Origin: Lolium rigidum
Taxonomy: Eukaryota > Streptophyta > Magnoliopsida > Poales > Poaceae
Direction of reading: 5' to 3'
DNA length: 64,000 nt
Assembly (NCBI RefSeq): GCF_022539505.1
Contig: NC_061508.1
Span: forward strand, 68,085,754 to 68,149,753
Shown here piece after piece: positions 38,954 to 50,292 of the stretch; within the stretch, counting starts at the first letter, position 1, and each line of letters opens with the position of its first letter. The translations under genes and the position numbers were made by a program. A model generated the notes under the pieces. The model saw nothing but the letters and a program-made list of their open reading frames with translations. It did no database searches and had not been told where the DNA came from.

Positions 38954-41571
38954 AAATTATCGCGCCTAGCTGAAAGGCGTTAAAGAAAAGCGCTTATGGG
39001 AGACAATCCATTATTTTATTTCTGCAATGTTTGTTTTATATTTGAGTCAAGGTGCTTGTTACTACTGTAGCAATACCTTTGTATCTTTACTTTATTGCAT
39101 TGTTGTGCCAAGTAAAAGTCTTTGATAGAGAGTTGATACTAGATTTGGATTTCTGCGCGGAAACAGATTTTTAGCTGTCACGAATTTGAGTTGATCTCTT
39201 TGTAGGAGAGTCTAAAAATTCTGTAAAAATTCATTAGTAATACTCAGATATGTAACTTTCATTCAATTAGAGCTTCTTCATCTGAGCATGTTAAGTGCCT
39301 CGAAAAAATTCGTCTTTACGGACTATTCTGTTTTGACAGATTCTGCCTTTTATTTCACATTGCCTCCTTTACTGTGTTTGAGTGGATTTCTTTGCTCCAT
39401 TATATTTCAGTAGCCTTGGGTAATATCCAGAAGTGTTGGGAATGATTGTGTCCTCTCTGAACATGTGAATTTTTGATTATGCACTAACCCTCTAATGAGA
39501 TTGTTTTGAGTTTGGTGTGGAGGAAGTTTTCAAGGATCAAGAGAGGAGGATGATATGATATGATCAAGAAGAGTGAAAAGTCTAAGCTTGGGGATGCCCC
39601 CGTGGTTCATCCCTGCATATTTCAAGAAGACTCAAGCATCTAAGCTTGGGGATGCCCAAGGCATCCCCTTCTTCATCAACAACTTATTAGGTCACCTCTA
39701 GTGAAACTATATTTTTATTCCTTCACATCTTATGTGTTTTACTTGGAGCGTCTGTGTGCTTTTATTTTCGTTTTGTTATTTTTATTCTCTGAATAAAGTC
39801 GGATCCTAGCAATCCGTGTGTGGGAGAGAGACACGCTCCGCTTTTTCATTTGAACACTAGTGTTCTTAGTTTTACTTTTAATGTTCATGGCGAATGTTGA
39901 AAACCGCTTTATTTATTGCTATTTGGTTGGAAACAGAAAATGCTTCATGTGGTAATTGGTATATTGTCTTGAATAATTTGATACTGGGCAATTGTTTTGA
40001 TCTCTCAAGTAGATCATGTTTAAGCTCTTGCATTATGTAGTTTAAACCTATTAGTGGAGAACTACCGTCGAGCTTGTTGAAATTTGGTTTGCATGATTGG
40101 TCTCTCTAAAGTCTAGATATTTTCTGGTAAAAGTGTTTGAACAACAAGGAAGACAGTGTAGAGTCTTATAATGCTTGCAATATGTTCTTATGTAAGTTTT
40201 GTTGTACCGGTTCATACTTGTGTTTGCTTCAAACAACCTTGCTAGCCAAAGCCTTGTACCGAGAGGGAATGCTTCTCGTGCATCCAAAACCTTGAGCCAA
40301 AACCTATGCCATTTGTGTCCACCATAACTACCTACTATGTGGTATTTTTCTGCCATTCCAAGTAAATTGCTTGCGTGCTACCTTTAAAAATTTCATTCCT
40401 TGTCTTTGAAATATATAGCTCATGGGAAAGTAGCCTAAAAACTATTGTGGTAATGAATATGTCGCTTATGTATCTTATTTCTTATAAGTTGCTTGTTGAG
40501 CGGTAACCATGTTTCTGGGGACGCCATCAACCTGTTACACCTTTGTTGAATATCATGTGAGTTGCTATGCATGTTCGTCTTGTCTGAAGTAAGGAAGATT
40601 TGTCATGATTAAATGGTTTGAGTATGCATATTGTTAGAGAAGAACATTGGGCCGCCAACCAAAGCCATGTATCATGGTGAAAGTTTCAGCTTGGACATTA
40701 ATCCTCAAATCTCTTATGAGAATATTATCTGTTGTTGAATGCTTAAAGCGTAAAAGAGGAGTCCATTATCTGTTTTCTATGTTGTCCCGGTATGGATGTC
40801 CTCAAGTTGAGATTATCAAAATCGAGAAATCAAATTCGATTTATCTCTTTGGACCTTTGTACAGGTGGCATAGAGGTACCCCTTTGTGACACTTGGTTGA
40901 AACATATGTAATGCAATGATAATCCATGGAAATCCGAGCTAATTAGGACAAGGAGCGGGCACTATTAGTATTCGATGCATGAGGCTTGCAACTTATAGGA
41001 GGTTTTATGCATAACACATATGAATTATTACTACCGTTGACAAAATTGTTTCCATGTTTTCAAAATAAAAAGCTCTAGAACATAAGTAATCCTTACTTCC
41101 CTCTGCGAAGGGTCTTTCTTTTACTTTATGTTGAGTCAGTTTACCTACTCCTTTCTATCTTAGAATCAAACACTTGTGTCAACTGTGTGCATTAATTCTT
41201 ACATGCTTGCTTATTGCACTCATCATATTACTTTGTGTTGACAATTATCCATGAGATATACATGTTGAAAGTTGAAAGCAACTGCTGAAACTTAAATCTT
41301 CCTTTGTGTTGCTTCAAAACCTTCTATTAAGAATCTATTGCTTTATGAGTTAACTCTTATGCAAGACTTGTTGATGCTTGTCTTGAAAGTACTATTCATG
41401 AAAAGTCTTTGCTATATGATTCAGTTGTTTAGTCATTATCTAACCATTGCTTTGAATCACTTCATTCATCTCATATGCTTTACAATAGTATTGATCAAGA
41501 TTATGATGGTAGCATGTCACTTCAGAAATTATCCTTGTTATCGTTTACCTACTCGAGGGCGAGTAGGAACT
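38954..41571 (+). other. 3' non-coding region of E2
   Basis: About 2.6 kb without a credible gene, aligned in blocks with E1 7814-10067. It contains AAGCTTGGGGATGCC at 39584-39598, the hairpin at 39648-39668 and the GAGAGACACGCTCC motif near 39826. Confidence 0.75.
39648..39668 (+). other. Conserved hairpin in E2 3' region
   Basis: Same 9-bp arms (GGGGATGCC, GGCATCCCC) and CAA loop as in E1. Confidence 0.8.
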
Positions 41572-41586
41572 AAGCTTGGGGATGCT
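41572..41586 (+). other. 3' LTR border motif of E2 (polypurine-tract position)
   Basis: AAGCTTGGGGATGCT immediately before the 3' LTR. Confidence 0.6.
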
Positions 41587-43057
41587 TGATACGTCTCAAA
41601 CGTATCTATAATTTCTTATGTTCCATGCTAGTTTTATGACAATACCTACATGTTTTATTCATACTTTATATCATTTTGATGCATTTTCCGGAACTAACCT
41701 ATTAACAAGATGCCGAAGCGCCAGTTCTCGTTTTCTCGCTATTTTTGGTTTCGTAAATCCTACACAGGAAATATTCTCGGAATTGGACGAAACAAAAGCC
41801 CACGGTCTTATTTTCCACGGAGGCTTCCAGAACACCGAAGAGGAGACGAAGAGGAGCCACGAGGGGCCACACCCTAGGGGGGCGGCCCCACCACTGGCAG
41901 CGCCGCCCTATGGGGTGGGCACCTCGGGACTCCACCGACATCGCCCCTTCGCCTATATATTCCTTCCGTCGCGAAAACCCTAAAACAATAGACGATATTC
42001 CACGAGGAGTTCCGTAGCCGTCGCCATCGCGAAGACAAGTTTCGGGGGACAGAATCTCTGTTCCGGCACGCCGCCGGGACGGGGAATTGCCTCCGGAATC
42101 GATCTCCATCGACACCACCGCCATCTTCATCGCCGCCGCTCGACTCCCATGATGAGGAGGGAGTAGTTCTCCCCGAGGCCGAGGGCTCTACCGGTAGCTA
42201 TGTGGTTCATCTCTCTCTCTCCCATGGTGTGATCTTTATGTGATCATGAGCTTTGTATCACTATTAATCTATGCGCTACTCTAGTGATGTTATTAAAGTA
42301 GTCTATTCCTCCTCCATGATGTAAAATTGACAGTGTGTGCATCATGTAGTACTTGGCGTAGGTTATGATTGTAATCTCTTGTAGATTATGAAGTTAACTA
42401 TTACTATGATAGTATTGATGTGATCTATTCCCCCTTTCATAGCTATTGGTGACAGTGTGTATGCTATGTTATTACTCGGTCTAAATTGCAACGGTCTATT
42501 ATGCACTCTAGAGGTTACTTTAATATGAACTCCGAACGTTGTGGAGCTTGTTTATTCCGGCTTGAGGTGTGCTTTTGTAGCCCTACACAATGAATGGTGT
42601 TTGTTATCCAACAAGAGAGTGTTTAAGAGTAGCATTTATTTATTCAGTTATGTGATCATTGTTGAGAGTGTCCACTAGTGAAAGTATGATCCCTAGGCCT
42701 TGTTTCTAAGCATTGAAACACCGTTTCCAACAAGTTCGTTACATGTTCGCTTGCTGCCATTTTTATTTCAGATTGCAATTACTACTTATAATCATCCATA
42801 TTACTTGTATTTCACTATCTCTTCGCCGAACTAGTGCACCTATACATCCGACAAGTGTATTAGGTGTGTTGGGGACACAAGAGACTTCTTGTATCTTAAT
42901 TGCGGGGTTGCTTGAGAGGGATATCTTTGACCTCTACCTCCCCGAGTTCGATAAACCTTGGGTGATTCACTTAAGGGAAACTTGCTGCTATTCTACAAAC
43001 CTCTGCTCTTGGAGGCCCAACACCGTCTACGAGGAATAGAAGCGTGCGTAGACATCG
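41587..43057 (+). repeat. 3' LTR of E2
   Basis: 1471 bp, the partner of 36538-38007, with the terminal A changed to G, followed by the GAGGA duplication. Confidence 0.92.
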
Positions 43058-43062
43058 GAGGA

Positions 43063-43539
43063 CTTGAAGGGTATAGTGATTCCAATTGGATTTCGATGCT
43101 AAGATGAAGGCCACAAGTGGATATGTTTTCACTCTTGGTGGTGGCGCTCGTTTCTCGGAAGTCTTGCAAGCAGACCATCTTAATGAGGTCAACTATGCAA
43201 GCAGAACTCACAGCATTAGATACAGCTACTGTCGAAGCGGAATGGCTTCGTGAGCTCTTGATGGACTTGCCTATGGTTGAAAAACCAATACCGGCCATCC
43301 TCATGAACTGTGATAATCAAACTATGATTATCAAAGTGAAAAGTTCCAAACATATCAACCACAAAAGTTCCAAACATATCAAGAGGAGACTGAAGTTTGT
43401 CAGAAAACTGAAGAACTCCGAAGTGATAGCATTGGATTATGTCCAAAGTGCTAAAAATCTGGCAGATCCTTTCACAAAAGGACTATCAAGAAACATGATA
43501 GACCTTGCATCGAGGGAGATGGGTTTGAGACCCACTTGA
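43063..43539 (+). pseudogene. Copia B RNase H, resumed after E2
   Basis: It continues the polyprotein with LEGYSDSNW, MKATSGYVFTLGGGA, SCKQTILMRSTMQAELTALD, EAEWLRELLMDLP and ADPFTKGLSRNMID, the copia RNase H layout. Frame changes near 43105 and 43150 are needed. The stop after MGLRPT is at 43537-43539. A short internal duplication (AAAGTTCCAAACATATCAA, 43347 and 43365) is seen. Confidence 0.82.
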
Positions 43540-44099
43540 GTTGCCGAGGGGGTAACCCAACCTATGTGATCGTAAATTCCGTGAACTATGACCTGGGAAA
43601 ACAAACCGAAGCAACTGAGTTGAGAGAAAATTTAATACTCCCACTCCGCTGCAGATGCAATTCTCTCATAGCAACTGTAATGCAGGTTGACAATGTCTTA
43701 ATGTGTTCTGAGCGGCTCTTGATGAGCGAAGACGCTGTCTTACAGGGCAATCTTTGAAGAACACACCTATATGAGTGACACTACTGGTCATAGTGTGGGA
43801 TATTTGGGTGAATCTCTAGTAAGCTCATGAAGGGCCGAGGAGTATGACTTATAAGCTCCACCCGAGGGGAAGGCTAAGGTAGCCTAGTACCGTGCCGACA
43901 TTGGGTGAAACTTGCTGCACAAAGACTGACAATTCAAGGCATAGTCCATTGTTCAGTTGTAGTCAAGCGTAACTCCTTGTCTAGGTGGAAGTTCAACTTA
44001 ACAGTCTCCACTGAAGTGCAGGTATATTAAACAGTGAACGGAACTAATGTGTCATCTGATGTGCATATGAGATCTGGTGGGGGATTGTTGAATGTAGGT
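43540..44099 (+). other. Copia B 3' untranslated region, purine tract and LTR stub
   Basis: Non-coding sequence up to GGTGGGGGATTG (about 44077-44087), which is the plus-strand primer position, then 14 bp of LTR. The LTR is broken off at 44099. No gene. Confidence 0.65.
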
Positions 44100-45335
44100 A
44101 TGTGCTCTGCTCTTCTCTCCGTATGCGTCCATCGTGGTAGAGAGAGATATACAGGTCGTCCGATCATAAAAGATCGAACGGTGCAAGCGTTCGTTGTGCT
44201 TTCAACTAACCAAGATCCGTGTGACATACATCTCGACCAATCAGAGATCAGCCAGTGAGTACAAGTGAGGAAAACTGAGTAGAACTAAGAGGGGGAAAAG
44301 TGAGGAAATGTTTACCGGAAGGGCAAAACTGAGTAGGACTGAGTAAAAAAAGTGGGCCCGGAGGGGAAAACTGAGTAACACTAAGTAAAACAGGGGCACC
44401 TAAATAATAAATGGACTAAGGGAAATTGAAGCTTTTGGCATAAAAATTGTAAAATTGTGTTATTTGAACAGTATAGTACACTTTGGCCGACGTGATATTC
44501 TTTGCAATTCAAAGATACACAAGTGTGACGAATTTGGACTCATTTGGACAAAGTTTGTAAGCATAGTGGGTATTTGGGAGGTGTGTTGAGTAGAAAGCCC
44601 TACATCTTCATAGCTAGTAGCTCATGGACTAGGAAGTGGTTTTGAAGTTTTTGGCATAAAAACTTCATATCTCTATATTTCCTTTTCCATTATTATTTCT
44701 CTAGGTTGTAGGTAACATAACAAGACTCCATGGGAAGGTTCCACCATGTTTAAGGGATCCCTACACCCTAAAACCCTAAACCCTAAAACCCTAAAACCCT
44801 AAACCCTAGAGAAAATGATAAGTGTGGCTTAAATGTGGCTTAACACATACATTCAAGGGATCCCTACATTCAAATTGTTCAATACAAAGGGAACCCCAAT
44901 ACAAATTGTTCATACAAATTCAAATTGTTCAATACAAAGAGATCCCTAATACAAAGGGATCATACAAATTCAAATTTTTCAATACAAAGGGATCCCCAAT
45001 ACAAAGGGATCATACAAATTCAAATTCTTCATACAAATTAAATTAGTTGTTCAGAATAAAATCTTTCTCTTGCTCCTGGTGTGTCTCGCTGGGGCCACCA
45101 CCTTACTCCGGGTAACCCTACCAGGGATATTACCGGTGTCTACCTTCCTTTTGCCCTCTTTCTTGTTCTTCTTCTTCTGCGAAGCTTGTGCTTTTTCTTC
45201 TGCAATCTACTCTTCGAAGTTAGCACTCAGCTGGGCGCTAGTAAATTCAAGGCAATCTCTCTCATACTTTTCCCTCTCCTCAGCATGAGGAGACTCATCG
45301 GTTCAAGCAACTGTCGATCCATCGGTTCAATTTCC
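44100..45335. other. Left flank of the MULE gene: repeats, no gene
   Basis: It contains several GGAAAACTGAGTA-like words (44266-44385), telomere-like CCCTAAA units (44766-44808) and a tandem array built of CAAATTGTTCAATACAAAGG and GGGATCCCTA/CCAATACAAAG words (44845-45050). No coding sequence is credible before the transposase stop at 45336. Confidence 0.6.
44766..44808. repeat. Short interstitial telomere-like array
   Basis: Five to six units alternating CCCTAAA and CCCTAAAA, the plant telomere motif with imperfect spacing, inside transposon-derived DNA. Confidence 0.8.
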
Positions 45336-48300
45336 TCATGTTGAAATTGCTCCTTCAATCTCCTCATGCTGAATTGCTGCTTCAATCTCCTCATGCTGAA
45401 TTGCTGCTTCAATCTCCTCATGCTGAATTGGTGCTTCAATCTCCTCATGCTGAATTGCTGCTTCAATCTCCTCATGTTGAATCGCTGCTTCATTCTCCTC
45501 TGCATTTGCTGCTCCCGCCTGATCTTCCTTTCCATGAGCTGGGTCAACACCGTTTTTACAAAGCCTAGCAATGTGTCCAGGGATTCCACAACGTTTGCAC
45601 TTACGTCTTCGAATCGGTGCACCACCCTCTGCACTAGCTCTGATCCTATTCTTCCTCGGTCTACCTGCCGGTCTAGTCAAAACTGGAGAGTACAGTTTGA
45701 AGCCTGGATCGACTGTCATCCATTGGTCTTTTCCCAACAAGGTAGGAACATTCATAGCATATGCAGCCCTAAATTTGGCAACAGAGAAATAATCCGACAC
45801 ATACTCGATCAACTTCACCTTCTTCACCCCCTATAACACTCATGAAAAACAATGCGTGTATGCAGGGTATCCCACGGATCTGCCATCCCCTACAATGGCA
45901 TTTCCTATCAACCAAACTCACTGGATACCTCCACTGCATGTTTTTACTGTCAGTGTAGGTTACCTCAGCCTCCATTCCTTTTCTGACGCATTGCATATTG
46001 AATTGTTTTGCCCTGTCATGCAAAGACTTAATCAAAGATGGGAGCATGAGATGGCCAGCATATTGCGTGGATGCAATTCTTTGACGTAGATCGATCTTTA
46101 TCATGATCATCTGCCTAATCTTATCAAATATTTGCCATAGCATAAGCCCTTTCAATGACTTGACCTTTGAATTGAAACTCTCCGCAAGGTTACATGTTAC
46201 ATAGTCTACCTTGCAAATTTCATTGAATTGGCTTCTTGACCACACCCTACCATGATGTTCATCCAAGTACTCCTTCACCCCAGGTTTTTGTTTATACAAC
46301 ACATTCAAATGAAACTGATGCTTCCTAGAGATGCATGTGTATGAAGCTGGCCATAGGTTGTCAGTAAAAACTTTACCCTTGAATTTCTTTGTAAAATTCT
46401 TTACCAAGTGTCGCATACATTCCCTATGCTCCACTCCAGGGAATACTGCTTCTACCGCACTCTCCAAACCTTTGCAAGCGTCTGTTGGATAACAAGTCCT
46501 GTTGGATGACCTATAAAGTCGCGCAAATTCTGCAGAAACCAAGTCCAACTGTCCTCTGACTGAACCTCCAAAACTCCATAAGCAACAGGGAACATCCAAC
46601 TGTGTCCATCAACTTCAGTAGTAGCAACTAGCTGTCCTTTAAACCTGCCATGAAGAGCTGTTGCATCCACGGCCAAATAAGGCCTGCAACCGTCCAGAAA
46701 GCCTTTCCAGCAAGCTTTGAAACAAAGAAAAGCCCTTCTAAAACATTCCTTGTGCATTACCTTCCCGCTTTTCAATTTGTAGGGAACTGTATGCTTGTCT
46801 ATCGCTACAACACTGCTCGGACTAGCCATCTCCACTTCAGCTTTGAAAGTGTAAAGCAACTGAAAGCTTTCATTCCATGGACCATTGATCTTGTCAAGAG
46901 CCATTTCCTTTGCATAGAACATCCTCATGTAAGGTAATTTTATTTGAAACTTCTCAACAATCTTTTTCTGGAGTGCTGTTCGACCATGTGAAGGAGTTTC
47001 TCTCAGCCAATCTAGGATTCTATCTGCCAACCACCTAGTCTTCGCTAGCTTTGTTTTCACCTCTGGCTCTCCCCCTTGAGGTGGACACCTATGGACCTCC
47101 TCATTCTTCTTTATCTGAAACATAATGATAAGGGATGTCAGTAGCAGTTAACAAATTTTACACCGTGATCTAATATACACAACTGGTTGGCGTAGTACCT
47201 GAACCAAGCTGCTTCTGCGCATTGTGGATGCATGCAGCCTCCACCTACACCTCTTGTATGGGCATTTAACTGTGAACCTACCTGGCTCACTTTTAATAAC
47301 CTCATAATTATTCTTAGAGAGAAGGCAATATGTAGTAATTGCATTACGGCAGTCCATCATCGTTTGAAATACGGTGCCTGCTGCAAGCTGAGGATCCTTC
47401 CTGTTCCACTCAATTGTTGGCAAGTCATCACCTTCGTAATCACCTAAAATGAGGTTGTCATTGTTCTCATTCCTCTCTTCATCATCAGTGTCATCAAATC
47501 TGGCACCAAAAGCAATATCTTCCATGTATTGATCCTCCATAGCCTGCTTACTGCATCGATCTACCAATTCAGGAAACATCAACTCATCCTCATCATCTTC
47601 AGGAGACTGATCCCCAATCTCTGCATCGTCCTCCACATTGACCACAGGAACGATCTGGCTACCACTAGCACTGGGGACAGATGGTGCTATTGTGGACCTA
47701 CAAGGAGCGCGGCAGCGCACACTATTAGCAGAGGCAACAGCAGTAGAGAGACATGATGCCCGACCACCTGATGATGCCCTAGCACCATATGATGCCTGGC
47801 CCCTGGCCACATGGATACGAATTTTACCGAACCGGCAAGAAGCATTCAAAGAAAAAAAAATTCCCAGATCGTCGTCGGAAATTAGTGGAACAAATCTTCG
47901 CTCCATGCTGTTGAAATATTCGAAATTAACTGCATCGAAAGTGCTCCAGGTGTACTTATCGTAGATGTTAGCTTTGAAATCCCTCAACGAGATGGTGGTT
48001 GCAACCACCGCAGGGAAGTAAAACCCATTCTTATGGCGTTTAGAATCACGCGTAAAGCTAGAATCCGAGCCTAATCACCGGCCGAAAAGCCGGTCGCTGG
48101 ATCCATCCTATTCGAAAAGCAACGCGGTTAGTTGAGCAACAACGATTGGCGCTCAAAAACTGCCTCTCGTTAATTCACATAGGCGGACGATGCTTACCCG
48201 AGATGGAATCCATGCGTTAGATCCCTCCGATTCCCAATCTTCTCCGCGGCTGACGGGAAGAGGCGGCACACCAGACGGAAATACGAAGAGGACAGGGGTA

Positions 48301-48378
48301 GATCCAGATCTGGTGGAGGCGGAGCCCTCTCCGCCTCCCGGGGGTGGTGGTGGGGGCAGCTCGGCGGTGGACGACGCC
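45336..48378 (-). pseudogene. MuDR-type MULE transposase, two frameshifts
   Basis: The first exon (48378 to about 48200, MASSTAELPPPPPPGGG, GTAAGC donor) joins sequence from about 48058 (GFYFPAVVATTISLRDFKAN). A second intron is at about 47201-47118 (CAG/GTACTA donor, TTTCAG acceptor). The zinc-binding region CPYKRCRWRLHAS precedes the catalytic domain, with YLAVDATALHGRFKGQLVAT (first Asp), TDACKGLESAV (second Asp) and later Glu candidates. The SWIM zinc finger CHCRGWQIRGIPCIHAL and a C-terminal knuckle CKRCGIPGHIARLC follow, then a 9-residue repeat (QHEEIEAAI). One-base frameshifts lie near 46490 and in the G5 run near 45831. An active form would cut and paste the MULE; this copy cannot. 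Confidence 0.82.
45340..45490. repeat. 27-bp tandem repeat in the transposase C-terminus
   Basis: Five to six units of about 27 bp containing CTTCAATCTCCTCATG, read on the minus strand as QHEEIEAAI with Ala/Pro/Gly changes. In frame, acidic, after the zinc knuckle. Confidence 0.85.
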
Positions 48379-48565
48379 ATAAGGTAGGTGGGCAGGACGG
48401 CGTGGCGGTGGAGGGGCGGTGTGTGAGCTCCTCCAGTCTCGGACGGAGGGGAAAGCTTTGGGTCAGCTCTTCCAGACAACAGTCAACACAATTCGAAAGC
48501 AGCGGTCAAGTCAAAACCACCGCGGCTCCCTAGCCGTCACCGGTAACGGAAGGCCTCTGACCAGA

Positions 48566-50158
48566 TGATAGCGTGCAGGACACACGTCCGTTGGGAACCC
48601 CAAGAGGAAGGTGTGATGCATACAGCAGCAAGTTTTCCCTCAGTAAGAAACCAAGGTTATCGAACCAGTAGGAGTCAAGGAACACGTGAAGGTTGTTGGT
48701 GTGGCGGAGTGTAGTGCGGCGCAACACCAGGGATTCCGGTGCCAACGTGGAACCTGCACAACACAATCAAAGTACTTTGCCCCAACGTAACAGTGAGGTC
48801 GTCAATCTCACCAGCTTGCTGTAAACAAAGGATTAGATATATAGTGTGGAAGATGGTGTTTGTTTGCGAAGAACAGTAAAGAACAATTGCAGTAGATTGT
48901 ATTTCAGATGTAAAGAATGGACCGGGGTCCACAGTTCACTAGTGGTGTCTCTCCCATAAGATAAATAGCATGTTGGGTGAACAAATTACGGTTGGGCAAT
49001 TGATAAATAAAGAAGGCATAACAATGCACATACATATATCATGATGAGTACTATGAGATTTAATCGGGGCATTACGACAAAGTACATAGACCGCTATCCA
49101 AGCATGCATCTATGCCTAAAAAGTCCACCTTCGAGGTTATCATCCGAACCCCTTCCGGTATTAAGTTGCAAACAACCGACAATTGCATTAAGTATGGTGC
49201 GTAATGTAATCAACACAAATATCCTTAGACAAAGCATTGATGTTTTATCCCTAGTGGCAACAGACACATCCACAACCTTAGAACTTTCCATCCATTGTCC
49301 CAGATTCAATGGAGGCATGAACCCACTATCGAGCATAAATACTCCCTCTGGGAGTCACAAGTATCAACTTGGCCAGAGCCTCTACTAGCAACGGAGAGCA
49401 TGCAAGAACATAAACAACATATATGATAGATTGATAATCAACTTATTCAATATTCATCGGATCCCAACAAACACAACATGTAGCATTACAAATAGATGAT
49501 CTTGATCATGATAGGCAGCTCACAAGATCTAACATGATAGCACAATGAGGAGAAGACAACCATCTAGCTACTGCTATGGACCCATAGTCCAGGGGTGAAC
49601 TACTCACACATCGATCCGGAGGCGATCATGGTGATGAAGAGCCCTTCGGGAGATGATTCCCCTCTCCGGCAGGGTGCCGGAGGCGATCTCCGAACCCCCG
49701 AGATGGGATTGGCGGCGGCGGCGTCTCTGGAAGGTTTTCCGTATCGTGGCTCTCGGTACTGGGGGTTTCGCGACGAAGGCTTTAAGTAGGCGGAAGGGTA
49801 GAGTCGGGGGCGTCACGAGGGCCCCACACACCAGGGCGGCGCGGCCCCACCCTTGGCCGCGCGGCCCTGGCGTGGCGTCGCCTCGTCGCCCAACTTCGTA
49901 ATCCCTTCGGTCTTCTGGAAGCTTCGTGCAAAAATAAGACCCTGGGTGTTGATTTCGTCCAATTCCGAGAATATTTTCTTACTAGGATTTCTGAAACCAA
50001 AAACAGCGAAAACAAAGCAATCGGCTCTTCGGCATCTCGTCAATAGGTTAGTGCCGGAAAATGCATAATAATGACATATAATGTGTATAAAACATGTGAG
50101 TACCATCATAAAAGTAACATGAAACATAAGAAATTATAGATACGTTTGAGACGTATCA
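48566..50158 (-). mobile_element. Solo LTR of an Athila-like element (E4 family)
   Basis: 1593 bp, minus strand, with TGATACGTCTCAAACG at its 50158 end. The target duplication CCAGA at 48561-48565 and 50159-50163 is perfect, so a full element inserted here and was reduced by LTR-LTR recombination. It aligns over its length with 56887-58484; the 48566 end (TGATAGCGTGCAGG) is slightly changed from TGATGCGCGTAGATG. Confidence 0.9.
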
Positions 50159-50292
50159 CCAGATGGCAACCCTCCCGTCCGAGCGTCTGCGAGGGGTTTC
50201 TAACTAGAGGGAGGGGAAAACTGAGGAAAAGTTAAGAGGCTGGGGAAAACTGAGTACAACTAATGAACCAGGGGCACGAGAACAAAAAACCC
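50159..50292. other. Right flank of the MULE after the solo LTR
   Basis: The first five bases are the CCAGA duplication. The segment GGGGAAAACTGAGTACAACT (about 50243) and CAGGGGCAC (about 50269) resembles 44357-44400 in direct orientation. It ends where E5 LTR sequence starts. Confidence 0.5.

Larger units (their letters stand above)
36538..43057 (+). mobile_element. E2: non-autonomous Athila-like LTR retrotransposon, complete
   Basis: LTRs at 36538-38007 and 41587-43057; target duplication GAGGA at 36533-36537 and 43058-43062 inside copia B. The final base of the 3' LTR is G instead of A. The internal region has a perfect tRNA-Asp primer site, an accessory frame related to that of E1 and a 2.6-kb non-coding 3' region. 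No gag, RT or integrase is seen. Confidence 0.93.
32155..44099 (+). mobile_element. Copia B: decayed Ty1/copia element, split by E2
   Basis: The plus-strand order is LTR/leader (32155-32853), gag (32854 on), protease, integrase, RT (to 36537), [E2], RNase H (43063-43539), 3' untranslated sequence, a purine tract GGTGGGGGATTG and the first 14 bp of the 3' LTR (44086-44099). TGTTGAATGTAGGT is identical at 32155-32168 and 44086-44099, which fixes the 5' LTR start inside the RLP exon. Beyond 44099 the 3' LTR is lost. There are at least two in-frame stops and four or more frameshifts. Confidence 0.85.
44100..50292 (-). mobile_element. Mutator-like element (MULE) with decayed transposase, split by a solo LTR
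   Basis: Defined by a minus-strand MuDR-type transposase (45336-48378). Both flanks carry GGGGAAAACTGAGTA-type sequence (44260-44400 and 50215-50285), but in the same orientation, so they do not form the expected inverted repeats and the true ends are uncertain. The right flank continues across the solo LTR at 48566-50158. The left part (44100-44250) is of unknown origin. Confidence 0.6.

Noticed and set aside
44766..44808. A chromosome end
   Set aside because: Only about six imperfect units, flanked on both sides by transposon sequence.
48153..48479. A separate small gene upstream of the MULE transposase
   Set aside because: The frame from 48378 ends at a GTAAGC donor and best fits the first exon of the transposase gene.
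44260..50285. The directly repeated MULE flanks as LTRs of a retrotransposon
   Set aside because: They are short and diverged, lack TG/CA ends and a primer site, and enclose a MuDR-type transposase.
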